Of a stretch of 64,000 nucleotides of DNA, positions 24,261 through 34,682 are shown piece after piece. The DNA comes from an uncultured Rhodobacter sp. (GTDB lineage Bacteria; Pseudomonadota; Alphaproteobacteria; Rhodobacterales; Rhodobacteraceae), in contig CAMFII010000012.1 in the NCBI GenBank assembly GCA_945952585.1, forward strand, positions 1 to 64,000. The letters run 5' to 3'. Each line of letters opens with the position of its first letter. Position 1 is the stretch's first letter. The notes under the pieces were generated by a model. That model was not told the DNA's origin and searched no databases. It worked only from the letters and a program-made list of their open reading frames with translations. The position numbers and the translations under genes were made by a program.

Positions 24261-25550
24261 ATGGGCATTACAGGCAAGGGCAAGGTCTTTCTCTTCCTAC
24301 AGGGTCCCCACGGACCCTGGTTCAAGCTGCTCAGCCGGATGATCGCGCGCTCGGGCGCCGAGGTTTGGCGCATCGGTTTCAACCTTGGCGACGAATTCTT
24401 CTGGCCCGACCGGAACCGCTACATTCCCTGGCACGGCGCGACCGAGGATTGGCCGGCAGAACTGGCCCGGATTTTTGCCGAAAAGGGCATCACCGACATC
24501 GTGCTTTATGGCGATACGCGGCCTGTCCATGCGATGGCGGTCGAGCAGGCGCGAAAGGCCGGAATCGCGGTCCATGTCTTCGAGGAAGGCTATCTGCGCC
24601 CGCACTGGATCACCTATGAACGCGGCGGCTCGAACGGTCATTCGCGCCTGGTCGACCTGACCCTGCCCGAGATGACGCAGGCACTGGCCGACCGCGACGC
24701 CGAGTTGCCCGACGCCCCGGCGCGGTGGGGCGACATGCGGGAACATGTGTTCTACGGCGCGCTCTACCACGGCCTCGTTCTGGCCGGTGGACGGCACTAT
24801 CCGGCCTTCCGGTCGCATCGCGATGTCTCGGGCTGGGCCGAGTTCCGCCTGTACCTCAAGCGGCTGGCGCTGATGCCCTGGCACCGGCTGGAGCGGGCGA
24901 TCGCAACAGGTCGCATCCGCCGCGGCGGCTTTCCGTATTTCCTTGCGCTACTGCAGCTGGAGCACGACGCGAGCTTCCGCAGCCACGGGCCCTTCGCCAG
25001 CCAGGTGGATTTCGCTGCGCTCTGCATCGAGGGTTTCGCCAAGGGAGCGGCGCCGCATCACCACCTGGTCTTTAAGGCCCATCCGCTGGAAGACGGCCGC
25101 ACTCCGCTGTCGCGCGAGATCCGCCGCCTGGCGCAGGAGGCAGGTATCGCCGACCGCGTTCATTTCGTCCGGGGCGGCAAACTTGCACGGCTTCTGAACG
25201 ATGCGCGGGGCGCGGTGACGGTGAACTCCACCGCCGCCCAGCAGGTCCTCTGGCGCGGTCTGCCGTTGAAGATCTTCGGCCGGGCGGTCTACGGCAAACC
25301 GGAATTCGTTTCGTCCCAGCCGATCGCCGAATTCTTCGCCCGCCCGAGCCGGCCCGACAGCCGCGCCTATCGCGATTTCCGCCGTTACCTGCTGGAAACA
25401 AGCCAGGTTCCGGGCGGCTTCTACTCGAAGCGCGGGCGGCGCGCCTTGCTGCGGCAGGTCGTCGACATGATGCTGGCGGCCGAAGATCCCTATGATGCGC
25501 TGACCTTGGGAACAGCGACTCCACGGCAACAGTTGCGGCTCGTTACCTGA
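24261..25550 (+). CDS. kpsS: Capsule polysaccharide export/lipid-linker protein KpsS
   Basis: KpsS-type beta-Kdo transferase (429 aa), which starts the poly-Kdo linker on the lipid carrier of group 2-like capsules; cytosolic face of the inner membrane. Recognisable features are FLFLQGPHGPWFKLLSRM at the N-terminus, VHVFEEGYLRPHWITYE near residue 110, and the VFKAHPLEDG and VNSTAAQQVLWRGLPLKIFG blocks typical of the capsule synthesis family. A weak GGAA precedes the ATG. It leads the plus-strand cassette kpsS-kpsD-kpsC, inserted between the two minus-strand parts of the riboflavin genes. Confidence 0.88.
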   Translation: MGITGKGKVFLFLQGPHGPWFKLLSRMIARSGAEVWRIGFNLGDEFFWPDRNRYIPWHGATEDWPAELARIFAEKGITDIVLYGDTRPVHAMAVEQARKAGIAVHVFEEGYLRPHWITYERGGSNGHSRLVDLTLPEMTQALADRDAELPDAPARWGDMREHVFYGALYHGLVLAGGRHYPAFRSHRDVSGWAEFRLYLKRLALMPWHRLERAIATGRIRRGGFPYFLALLQLEHDASFRSHGPFASQVDFAALCIEGFAKGAAPHHHLVFKAHPLEDGRTPLSREIRRLAQEAGIADRVHFVRGGKLARLLNDARGAVTVNSTAAQQVLWRGLPLKIFGRAVYGKPEFVSSQPIAEFFARPSRPDSRAYRDFRRYLLETSQVPGGFYSKRGRRALLRQVVDMMLAAEDPYDALTLGTATPRQQLRLVT

Positions 25551-25638
25551 GGAATTGCCGTCAAGCTGGCAATTTCACCGGCCTTTCTGTAGTTTCGGCC
25601 CAAAATACACGCAAGCTTCCGACAGAGGAGCCCGAGCA

Positions 25639-26778
25639 GTGCCGTCAATAAAGTTCCGGGGGGCCAGCAAACTGGTCCTTCTTGCCGTTGTGGCTGCGAC
25701 CGCCTCATGCGGATTGCCGCGCACGGGTCCGACCAAATCCGAGATCTTCGCCGGATCGGTGGAAAAGCAGGGCGACGCCTTCATCGTCACCGTCAACGAC
25801 CGCGTGACCCGGGCGACGTCTGTCGTTCCCTCCTATGGATTTGGCGCGGGCTTCGAGAAGCAGGCCGTGCTTGCCTCGGACCTGATTGCGCCGGGCGACC
25901 TGCTGTCGATCACCGTCTTCGAAAACGTCAAGGACGACCCGCTGCTTGGCAATACCGGCCAGCGCGTGACGCCCCTGACCGACGTGCAGGTGGATGGCGA
26001 GGGCTTCATCTTCGTCCCCTATGCCGGCCGACTGAAGGCTGCTGGCATGACGCCCGAGGCGCTTCGCGACCTCATCACCTCGAAGCTCGACCCGCAGACC
26101 CCCGACCCCCAGATCAGCGTGACGCGCGCCGCCGGCGACGGCTCGACCGTGTCGGTTTCGGGCAGCGTCGCTGGTCAGGGCGTGTTCCCGATCGAACGCC
26201 CGACGCGGACGCTGATGGCCATGCTGGCGAAGGCAGGGGGCGTCACCATCGAGCCGCAGGCGGCGCTGGTGACCGTGACCCGAAACGGCAAGACCGGCAA
26301 GGTCTGGCTGCAAGACCTCTACGACAACCCGAAGCTTGATATCGCGCTGCGCCCCGGCGACCGGATCGTGGTCGAACGAGACCGCCGTTCCTTCGTGGCG
26401 CTCGGCGCGACCGGATCGCAAAGCCGCATCCCCTTCGACACGCAGACGGTTTCGGCGATCGAGGCACTGGCCCAGGTCGGCGGCCTGAACACCGCGCTGG
26501 CCGATCCGACGGGCATCTTCGTCTTCCGCAACGAGCCGCAGGAGATCGCCAACGTCGTTCTTGGTCGCAACGACCTGCGGGGGACGCAGCGCTTCGCCTA
26601 TGTGCTGAACCTGACCGAGCCGAACGGCGTGTTCCTGGCGCGCGATTTCGTCATCCGCGACGGCGACACGATTTATGTGACCGAGGCGCCCTTTGTGCAG
26701 TGGACCAAGACGCTTGCAGCCTTCAACGGCACGGCGACGGCGGTCGACTCGACGGCGAACCTCGCGGGCGGTCCGTGA
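25639..26778 (+). CDS. Outer-membrane polysaccharide export lipoprotein (KpsD/Wza-like)
   Basis: 379-aa polysaccharide export protein forming the outer-membrane end of a capsule channel. A lipoprotein signal runs to the Cys in ATASCG near residue 25. The Poly_export domain follows (APGDLLSITVFENV, then VDGEGFIFVPYAGRLKAAG), then SLBB-type repeats beginning VSVSGSVAGQGVFPI and FVALGATGSQSRIPF. The GTG start at 25639 has GAGGAG 8 nt upstream. Stop is 13 nt before the kpsC start. No KpsM/T/E transporter genes are in the window, so the inner-membrane part must lie elsewhere. Confidence 0.88.
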   Translation: MPSIKFRGASKLVLLAVVAATASCGLPRTGPTKSEIFAGSVEKQGDAFIVTVNDRVTRATSVVPSYGFGAGFEKQAVLASDLIAPGDLLSITVFENVKDDPLLGNTGQRVTPLTDVQVDGEGFIFVPYAGRLKAAGMTPEALRDLITSKLDPQTPDPQISVTRAAGDGSTVSVSGSVAGQGVFPIERPTRTLMAMLAKAGGVTIEPQAALVTVTRNGKTGKVWLQDLYDNPKLDIALRPGDRIVVERDRRSFVALGATGSQSRIPFDTQTVSAIEALAQVGGLNTALADPTGIFVFRNEPQEIANVVLGRNDLRGTQRFAYVLNLTEPNGVFLARDFVIRDGDTIYVTEAPFVQWTKTLAAFNGTATAVDSTANLAGGP

Positions 26779-26791
26779 TCCGCGGGTTGGC

Positions 26792-28804
26792 GTGACTCTG
26801 ACCTACACGCCCGGCGCGCGGCTTTTCGCCTTCAACGCCGGTCTCCTGAAGCCCGGGCGGGTGCGGCGCATCCTGACGCTCGCGGGATTGCCGCCGCGTC
26901 TTGGCCGTCCGGGGCGCGACGATCTTATCGCTGTCTGGGGTCGTAGCCCCTACGCCGCCCGGGGCGAGGCGATGGCGGCGCGCAGCGAGGCGTCCCTCTT
27001 GCGGATCGAGGATGCCTTCCTGCGCTCCCTCCGACCCGGACGCAGTGGCGATCCCACGATGGGGCTGATCCTCGACCGGCGCGGGGTTCATTTCGACGCC
27101 TCCGCCCCGAGCGACCTCGAGCACATCCTGTCGACCGAGCGTTTCGAGGATCACGCGCTGATCGCCCGCGCCCGCGACGGCATCGCCCGGCTTCAGGCGC
27201 TCGACATCTCGAAATACAGCGGCCACGACCCCGATGCCGCCCTGCCCGCGCCGGGCTATGTGCTGGTCGTGGACCAGTTGCAGGGCGATGCCTCGGTCCG
27301 CCACGGCGGTCTGACGCCACAAAGCTTCCGCGAGATGCTCGTGCGCGCGCAGGAGGAGCACCCCGGCCGGCGGGTGGTGGTCAAGCTCCACCCTGAAACG
27401 GTGCTGGGCCTGCGTCAGGGCCATTACGGCCCCGCGGATGCCTCGGATCGGGTGACGCTGCTGGCAGACAACGTCTCTCCCTGGAAACTGCTTGAAGGGG
27501 CGATCGCGGTCTATGTCGGCTCGTCGCAACTGGGGTTCGAGGCGATCCTTGCCGGACATCGGCCGCATGTCTTCGGCCAGCCCTTCTACGCGGGCTGGGG
27601 GCTCAGCGAGGACGAGACCGTCTTTCCCCGCCGCCGCCGCAAGCTGACCAAGGTCCAGCTCTTTGCCGGGGCGATGCTGCTGGCGCCGACCTGGTACGAT
27701 CCCTGCCGGGACCGGCTGGCCAGCTTCGAAGAGGTGGTGGATCAACTCGAGGCCGAACTTCGCCCCTTCCGCGAGGACCGCCACGGCCAAGTTGCCATGG
27801 GGATGCGCCTGTGGAAACGCCCGACGCTCCAACGCTTCTTCGGACGGACGCGGCCCCTGCGTTTCGTCGACGATCCGGCCAAGGCCGGGAAGCTTGCCGC
27901 GGACGAAGGGCGCGGGCTGCTCGTCTGGGCCGGAAAGGCGCCACAGACGCTGGCCCTTCCCTTCCGCCGGGTCGAGGACGGGTTCCTGCGCTCACGCGGG
28001 CTTGGCGCGAAGCTGGTGCCGCCGCTGTCGCTCGTCGCCGATGATCTGGGGATCTACTACGACCCGACGCGGGAAAGCCGGCTCGACCGACTGATCTCGG
28101 CCCCCGTCATCGCCGGCGGCGAGGCACGGGCGGCGCGGCTGGTCGAGCGGATCGTGGCGGGAGGCCTGTCGAAGTACAACCTCGGCCAAGCTGTGCCCGA
28201 CCTGCCGGAGGGCCATCGCATCCTGGTCCCGGGCCAGGTCGAGGACGACGCCTCGATCCGCCTCGGGGCGCCGGGGCTGCGCACCAATCTCGACCTGCTG
28301 CGCCATGTCCGGGCGAAAAACCCCGATGCGGTGATTCTTTACAAGCCGCATCCCGACGTGGAGGCGGGCCTGCGCCCCGGACGCATTCCGAAGGCTGACC
28401 TGGCCAGCCTCGCCGATGCGGTCTTGCCCCACTGCGACCCTGCGGCCCTGCTTCCCCATGTGCAGGAGGTCTGGACCTTGACCTCGCTTCTGGGGTTCGA
28501 GGCGCTCCTGCGCGGCGTGCCCGTGACCTGCCTCGGCCAGCCCTTCTATGCGGGCTGGGGACTGACACGCGATGCCATTCCTGCCCCGCCGTGGCGGCGC
28601 GGGCGTCCCGCCCTCATGGCACTCGCCCATGCCGCGCTGATTGCCTATCCGCGCTATGTCGATCCGGTCACCGGCCGCCCCTGCCCGCCCGAGGTGATCG
28701 TCGACCGCCTGCTCGCGGGGCGGGCCGGAACTGGCAGCGTCGGCCTGCGCGGATTGTCGCGCCTGCAATCGCTGCTGGCCAGCTACGCGCATCTCTGGCG
28801 ATAG
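26792..28804 (+). CDS. kpsC: Capsule Kdo transferase KpsC, two-domain
   Basis: KpsC (670 aa), the dual beta-Kdo transferase that extends the lipid linker of capsules. Two tandem homologous halves are visible: GQPFYAGWGL occurs near residue 261 and again near 581. Each is preceded by an Asp-rich DQLQGDASVRHG or GQVEDDASIRLG block and by KLHPETVLG or YKPHPDVEAG. Start is best placed at GTG 26792 (VTLTYTPGARLF); it has only a weak GGG before it and follows kpsD closely. Works with KpsS. Confidence 0.9.
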   Translation: MTLTYTPGARLFAFNAGLLKPGRVRRILTLAGLPPRLGRPGRDDLIAVWGRSPYAARGEAMAARSEASLLRIEDAFLRSLRPGRSGDPTMGLILDRRGVHFDASAPSDLEHILSTERFEDHALIARARDGIARLQALDISKYSGHDPDAALPAPGYVLVVDQLQGDASVRHGGLTPQSFREMLVRAQEEHPGRRVVVKLHPETVLGLRQGHYGPADASDRVTLLADNVSPWKLLEGAIAVYVGSSQLGFEAILAGHRPHVFGQPFYAGWGLSEDETVFPRRRRKLTKVQLFAGAMLLAPTWYDPCRDRLASFEEVVDQLEAELRPFREDRHGQVAMGMRLWKRPTLQRFFGRTRPLRFVDDPAKAGKLAADEGRGLLVWAGKAPQTLALPFRRVEDGFLRSRGLGAKLVPPLSLVADDLGIYYDPTRESRLDRLISAPVIAGGEARAARLVERIVAGGLSKYNLGQAVPDLPEGHRILVPGQVEDDASIRLGAPGLRTNLDLLRHVRAKNPDAVILYKPHPDVEAGLRPGRIPKADLASLADAVLPHCDPAALLPHVQEVWTLTSLLGFEALLRGVPVTCLGQPFYAGWGLTRDAIPAPPWRRGRPALMALAHAALIAYPRYVDPVTGRPCPPEVIVDRLLAGRAGTGSVGLRGLSRLQSLLASYAHLWR

Positions 28805-28867
28805 TCTTGTTGGGCGTTTGTTCAGCACGAAAACAAGCTGACGTGAGTTCTGATGAGGGTCTATTTG

Positions 28868-29356
28868 ATGATTGCCGCCACCCTTGAGTTCGTTCTTAGG
28901 AACCTGCCTGCGTTCATGTTCGTGCTCGCACTTGCTATCGCAACGTTCACCCGTTCCGAGCCCAACGTGCCACTCCGCTATCTGAACTGGCTGCTCCTCC
29001 TTTCCGTCGGTTTCGTCGGGATATGGGCGGGCATCTTCCACATCTTCTTCCCCACGGTGGCCTCTGCCCAGATCGGCTGGGCGCCAAGCCCGTTCGAGAC
29101 CGAGATCGGCATCGCCGACGCTGCATCAGGGGTGGTTGCGGTGGTCGCTTTCTGGCGGAGCCTGGCATTCAAGGCGGCCAGCGTGCTTTACACGGCGCTC
29201 TTCAACTTCGGAGTGGCGGCCGGTCACGTGTACCAGGCCGTGACGGCGCACAACTTTTCGCCAGACAACTTCGGACTGCTCCTGCTGCTGACCGTGGTGC
29301 AGATGGTGCTGCTTCCGGTCCTTCTGATCCGGGCGCAACGGGCGCACAGTGCTTGA
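28868..29356 (+). CDS. Small polytopic membrane protein (DUF6790-like)
   Basis: 162-aa inner-membrane protein with about four hydrophobic segments: FMFVLALAIATF, LLLSVGFVGIWAGIFHIFF, a central SGVVAVVAFWRS helix and LLLLTVVQMVLLPVLL. It is probably of the DUF6790 type, function unknown. Start at 28868 follows GAGGG; an ATG 15 nt upstream is less well placed. By eye it is less GC-rich than kpsC and may be a separate unit. It ends just before the convergent ribD. Confidence 0.72.
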   Translation: MIAATLEFVLRNLPAFMFVLALAIATFTRSEPNVPLRYLNWLLLLSVGFVGIWAGIFHIFFPTVASAQIGWAPSPFETEIGIADAASGVVAVVAFWRSLAFKAASVLYTALFNFGVAAGHVYQAVTAHNFSPDNFGLLLLLTVVQMVLLPVLLIRAQRAHSA

Positions 29357-29413
29357 CAATTTCGAACATTATGCAGGTCGGGAGAGCGAGCTTGGCGCTG
29401 CAGCTTTAAAAAT

Positions 29414-30520
29414 TCAAACAAATCGGCGATTTTTCCAGCGCGTGACCACGTCGTCACCCACGGTTTCGGTCGCGACCAGATCAAAGCCCTTCGCCCCGGC
29501 CAGATGGGCCAGAGACATCTCTCCGACCGCCGGAACACCCTCCGCGCCGATCACCTTGCCTGCCGTGAAGGCGACCAGATCCGTCACCAGATCCGCGCCA
29601 AGAAGCGCCGCCGCCAGCTGCCCTCCGCCTTCGCAAAAGACCCGCGTCAGGCCCTCGGCCGCCAGCGCCGTCAGGGCTGCGGCCGGGTCGAGATGCCCGC
29701 CGATTTCCCCACAGGGGATCAGTCGCGCGCCGGTCGCCCGCCAGGCCGCCCGGGCCGTCTCGGGCGCCGAGGGCCCGTGGCACAGCCAGACCGGCACCTC
29801 CTGCGCGGACCTGCCAAGGCGGCTGTCCGGCGACAGCGAAAGCCGGCTGTCGAAGACCACGCGCACCGGCTGCCGCACCGCCCCCAGATCGCGCACGGTC
29901 AGATCGGGATCGTCGGCGCGGGCCGTGCCGGATCCGACCAGCACCGCGTCATGGGACAGGCGCAGGGCATGGACCATGCGCCGCGCCGCGGGGCCGGTGA
30001 TCCAGCGACTTTCGCCGGACGCCGTCGCGATGCGGCCATCGAGGGTCGACGCGAGCTTCAGGGTCACCAATGGCAAGCCCCGCGTCACCCGGCGCAGGAA
30101 GCCCGCGTTCAGACGCTCCGCCGTCCGGGCTTCGACCCCTTCCTCGACCGCGATGCCCGCCGCCCGCAGGATCGCGTGACCACGCCCCGCGACCCGCGCA
30201 TCCGGGTCGGTCAGCGCGCTAACCACCCGCGCGATGCCCGCCGCCACCAGCGCCTCGGCGCAAGGCGGCGTCTTGCCGTGATGGGCGCAGGGTTCAAGCG
30301 TCACATAAGCCGTTGAGCCGCGCGCCTGCGAGCCGGCCTGGGCCAGCGCAACGACCTCGGCATGGGGGCGACCGCCGGGCTGGGTCCAGCCACGGCCGAC
30401 GACCCGGTCTTCCTTGACGAGGACGCAACCGACCGCCGGGTTGGGCCAGACATTGCCGAGCCCCCGCTGAGCGAGGGCCAGCGCGTGGCGCATGTGGCGG
30501 CGGTCGTCCTCGGCGCTCAC
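29414..30520 (-). CDS. ribD: Riboflavin biosynthesis deaminase/reductase
   Basis: Bifunctional enzyme (368 aa): an N-terminal pyrimidine deaminase and a C-terminal reductase in riboflavin synthesis. The zinc deaminase motif is HAEVVAL (near residue 54) with [11 protein letters not shown] (near 76). The reductase domain starts around [18 protein letters not shown], with [15 protein letters not shown] and [12 protein letters not shown]. The start is GTG at 30520, overlapping the nrdR stop as GTGA. The rest of the pathway lies 5 kb away beyond the capsule cassette. Confidence 0.96.
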   Translation of the reverse strand: MSAEDDRRHMRHALALAQRGLGNVWPNPAVGCVLVKEDRVVGRGWTQPGGRPHAEVVALAQAGSQARGSTAYVTLEPCAHHGKTPPCAEALVAAGIARVVSALTDPDARVAGRGHAILRAAGIAVEEGVEARTAERLNAGFLRRVTRGLPLVTLKLASTLDGRIATASGESRWITGPAARRMVHALRLSHDAVLVGSGTARADDPDLTVRDLGAVRQPVRVVFDSRLSLSPDSRLGRSAQEVPVWLCHGPSAPETARAAWRATGARLIPCGEIGGHLDPAAALTALAAEGLTRVFCEGGGQLAAALLGADLVTDLVAFTAGKVIGAEGVPAVGEMSLAHLAGAKGFDLVATETVGDDVVTRWKNRRFV

Positions 30521-30984
30521 TCGTCGGCGGAGGGATGCGGGCGGAGCTCAGAGACGAACTTGTCGAAATCGTCCGCCGCCTGGAAGTTCTTGTAAACGCT
30601 GGCAAATCGCACATAGGCGACCGTGTCGATCCGCGCCAGCGTCTCCATCACGATCTCGCCGATGACCTTCGACGGGATGTCGGTTTCACCCAAGCTCTCC
30701 AACCGCCGCACGATGCCCGAGATCATCTGGTCGATGCGTTCCGGTTCAATCGGGCGCTTCTGCATGGCGATGCGGATCGAGCGCTCCAGCTTGGACCGGT
30801 CGAAATCTTCGCGCTTGCCACTGGACTTGATGACGACGAGGTCACGCAACTGCACCCGCTCATAGGTGGTGAAACGCCCGCCGCAGGCCGGGCAGAACCG
30901 CCGCCGCCGGATCGATACGTGATCCTCGGCCGGACGGGAATCCTTCACCTGCGTGTCGATGTTTCCGCAAAACGGGCAGCGCAT
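30517..30984 (-). CDS. nrdR: Transcriptional repressor NrdR
   Basis: NrdR (155 aa), zinc-ribbon plus ATP-cone repressor of ribonucleotide reductase genes. [13 protein letters not shown] and [16 protein letters not shown] give the four zinc cysteines. The ATP-cone runs from [17 protein letters not shown] to [12 protein letters not shown]. It is the first gene of nrdR-ribD, as in most Alphaproteobacteria. The upstream 175 nt to the next plus-strand gene shows no clear NrdR box by eye. Confidence 0.96.
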   Translation of the reverse strand: MRCPFCGNIDTQVKDSRPAEDHVSIRRRRFCPACGGRFTTYERVQLRDLVVIKSSGKREDFDRSKLERSIRIAMQKRPIEPERIDQMISGIVRRLESLGETDIPSKVIGEIVMETLARIDTVAYVRFASVYKNFQAADDFDKFVSELRPHPSADE

Positions 30985-31160
30985 CGCCCCTCCCCCTCGT
31001 TGCCTCTGTCGGGCCTTCCGCGAAGACTATAGGCGGGCCGCAACAGTTTGGGTAGCGGAAAGGTCGCGCTCAAGATGTTGGGGAATCACCTGTGGCGTCG
31101 CTGCACAAAGGGCCGCGACATGGGCGTGCATTTCGTCATCGCCATGTTACAGTTTGCTGC

Positions 31161-31454
31161 ATGGCCACCCGACTCATCCTCTGTCTGTCAGCGCTGATGC
31201 CGCTTCCCGCCCTCGCGGAAAGCCCCATCGCCGAGCTGGTCTGCGCCCCCAAGGCCGAGATGGAGCAGCGGCTGGCCATTCGCTTCGGCTCCTCGCGAAC
31301 GGCAACCGGCCTTCGCGACCCCGAGACATTGCTGGAAGTCTGGACCTCGCCCCAAGGCCGCTGGACGCTTGTGCAAAGCCACGCCAACGGGCAATCCTGC
31401 ATCGTCGCGACGGGCGAGAACTGGGAAATGAACGCTGCGGGCCAGAAAAGCTGA
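31161..31454 (+). CDS. Small secreted protein of unknown function
   Basis: 97-aa protein with a signal peptide MATRLILCLSALMPLPALA-ES and an AxA-type cleavage site near residue 19. The mature part (about 78 aa) has two Cys that could pair (ELVCAPKAE and GQSCIVATGENW). It ends with a short strand and turn resembling small periplasmic inhibitor-like proteins, but I do not recognise a family. The Shine-Dalgarno is weak. Convergent with the next membrane-protein gene, only 1 nt apart. Confidence 0.72.
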   Translation: MATRLILCLSALMPLPALAESPIAELVCAPKAEMEQRLAIRFGSSRTATGLRDPETLLEVWTSPQGRWTLVQSHANGQSCIVATGENWEMNAAGQKS

Positions 31455-31455
31455 G

Positions 31456-32046
31456 CTAGCGCCCGCCCGGCCGAACCTGCTGCACGAACAGGCCCAGATC
31501 GGTGCCATATCCCGTGATTGTCACGGTGGCACCGGGCGTAAGGGCTGCCACGACGTCATCCTCGGTCCCGCAGACCGAGTTGATGATGAAAGGCAGACGC
31601 TGCAGCTCAATCTTGTTGCGGCAGAGGGTGCTGTAGCTTTTCCGGGCGCTGTCGACGTGAAAGACCATCTCGGTCGGCTGCCCCGCCCAGAGGGTTCGAA
31701 GCATCGGGTAACCCATTGTTATCAAGGCACTGCCCAGAAACCAAAAGAGGACCGGGATGAACAGGATCATGCCAATGTTGCCGAGCGTCCCGATCCGCTC
31801 GCCCCGGCGCACCATGTCGACGGCAAAGAGGATCGTCGCCAGCACCGCCGCCCCGAAGCAGAAGGTCGAGGTGAAGCCCTCGGTTTGCGCGATCCACGCC
31901 TCGCTCGGCAGGAAGTCGATGTGGAACTTCTTCACCGCGATCGGAATCGCGCCAAGGAAGAAGACCGAGGCCAACCCCAGCCACAGAACCCGCACCACGC
32001 CTCTCGGGCGTTCTTCGGGTTCGCGGGCGGGGCTGGGGTTCGACAT
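31456..32046 (-). CDS. Hypothetical membrane protein with a soluble tail
   Basis: 196-aa protein. A Pro/Glu/Arg-rich start is followed by three hydrophobic segments (VLWLGLASVFFLGAIPIAV, FCFGAAVLATILFAVDMV, IGMILFIPVLFWFLGSALI) and then a C-terminal domain of about 75 residues outside the membrane. That tail has two Cys (STLCRNKIELQ and NSVCGTEDDVV) that could form a disulfide and ends with a strand-rich TVTITGYGTDLGLFVQQ. Function unknown. It is convergent with the small secreted protein gene. Confidence 0.72.
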   Translation of the reverse strand: MSNPSPAREPEERPRGVVRVLWLGLASVFFLGAIPIAVKKFHIDFLPSEAWIAQTEGFTSTFCFGAAVLATILFAVDMVRRGERIGTLGNIGMILFIPVLFWFLGSALITMGYPMLRTLWAGQPTEMVFHVDSARKSYSTLCRNKIELQRLPFIINSVCGTEDDVVAALTPGATVTITGYGTDLGLFVQQVRPGGR

Positions 32047-32097
32047 TGCGCTGATCCGGGGCTCCTTCGTCTCGCGGAATCCTCGCCTATTCCATCG

Positions 32098-32594
32098 CTA
32101 ATGTCGAAGGTTTGCGAAAGGCAGGCGTCCATGCTGCGCCACAAATTCCGCCAGCAATCTGGATTCAACCGCCTCGCATCCGTCGGGAACTTCCACCCAG
32201 CAAAAGACCAACTCAGCACTTTGGCGGATCTGCCAGATGTAGCGTCCGCCCCTATGAGCGATTGGCCTTCCCTGCCCAAACAGCAGGAACTCTGAAAGCC
32301 GCTTGCGCAAGCCTCGTCGTCCACTTAGCCCGCCTGCCGCCTTGCCGAGATAGACAACAGCAGAGGTAGGCACCCAGTTGGCACCCAGAGTTTGGCGAGC
32401 AACGTTGGGATCTCGGCCCTTGAACCAACCACCTGTGCCCGCTTCAATGAAGTCAGGGATTTCTGATGCGGTCCAAAGGACTGCATAGACCCCAGGACCT
32501 TCAGGAATGGCGGATTGATCTTCAATCAGGTCTGCAACTGTGTGAAAGCCCTGGAACCCCAGGGCCCTCAAATCAGCACACGTGCGCAGAGAGT

Positions 32595-32598
<4 letters not shown>
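32098..32598 (-). CDS. GIY-YIG nuclease-like protein coupled to rpoD
   Basis: 166-aa protein with features of the GIY-YIG fold: GVYAVLW (first strand), [21 protein letters not shown] (YIG-like strand then an Arg-containing helix), and [11 protein letters not shown] near the C-terminus in the position of the catalytic Glu. The motif has drifted, so nuclease activity is uncertain. The start is GTG at 32598, overlapping the rpoD stop as GTGA; it is therefore read from the dnaG-rpoD transcript. By eye it is lower in GC than rpoD, which hints at later acquisition. Confidence 0.65.
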
Positions 32599-34589
<1,991 letters not shown>

Positions 34590-34682
34590 GTATGCTCCTC
34601 GGTCGGTCATCAGCGCAGGCTGGCCGAATCATTTGGCCGCGTCACGAATCAATAGCGCGAATCACGGCGGGGGGAAGGCGGA

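Noticed and set aside
28809-28823. LexA-like repeat GTTG-N7-GTTC upstream of the DUF6790-like gene
   Set aside because: One half-site has a mismatch and the gene has no link to DNA repair; one such near match is expected by chance.
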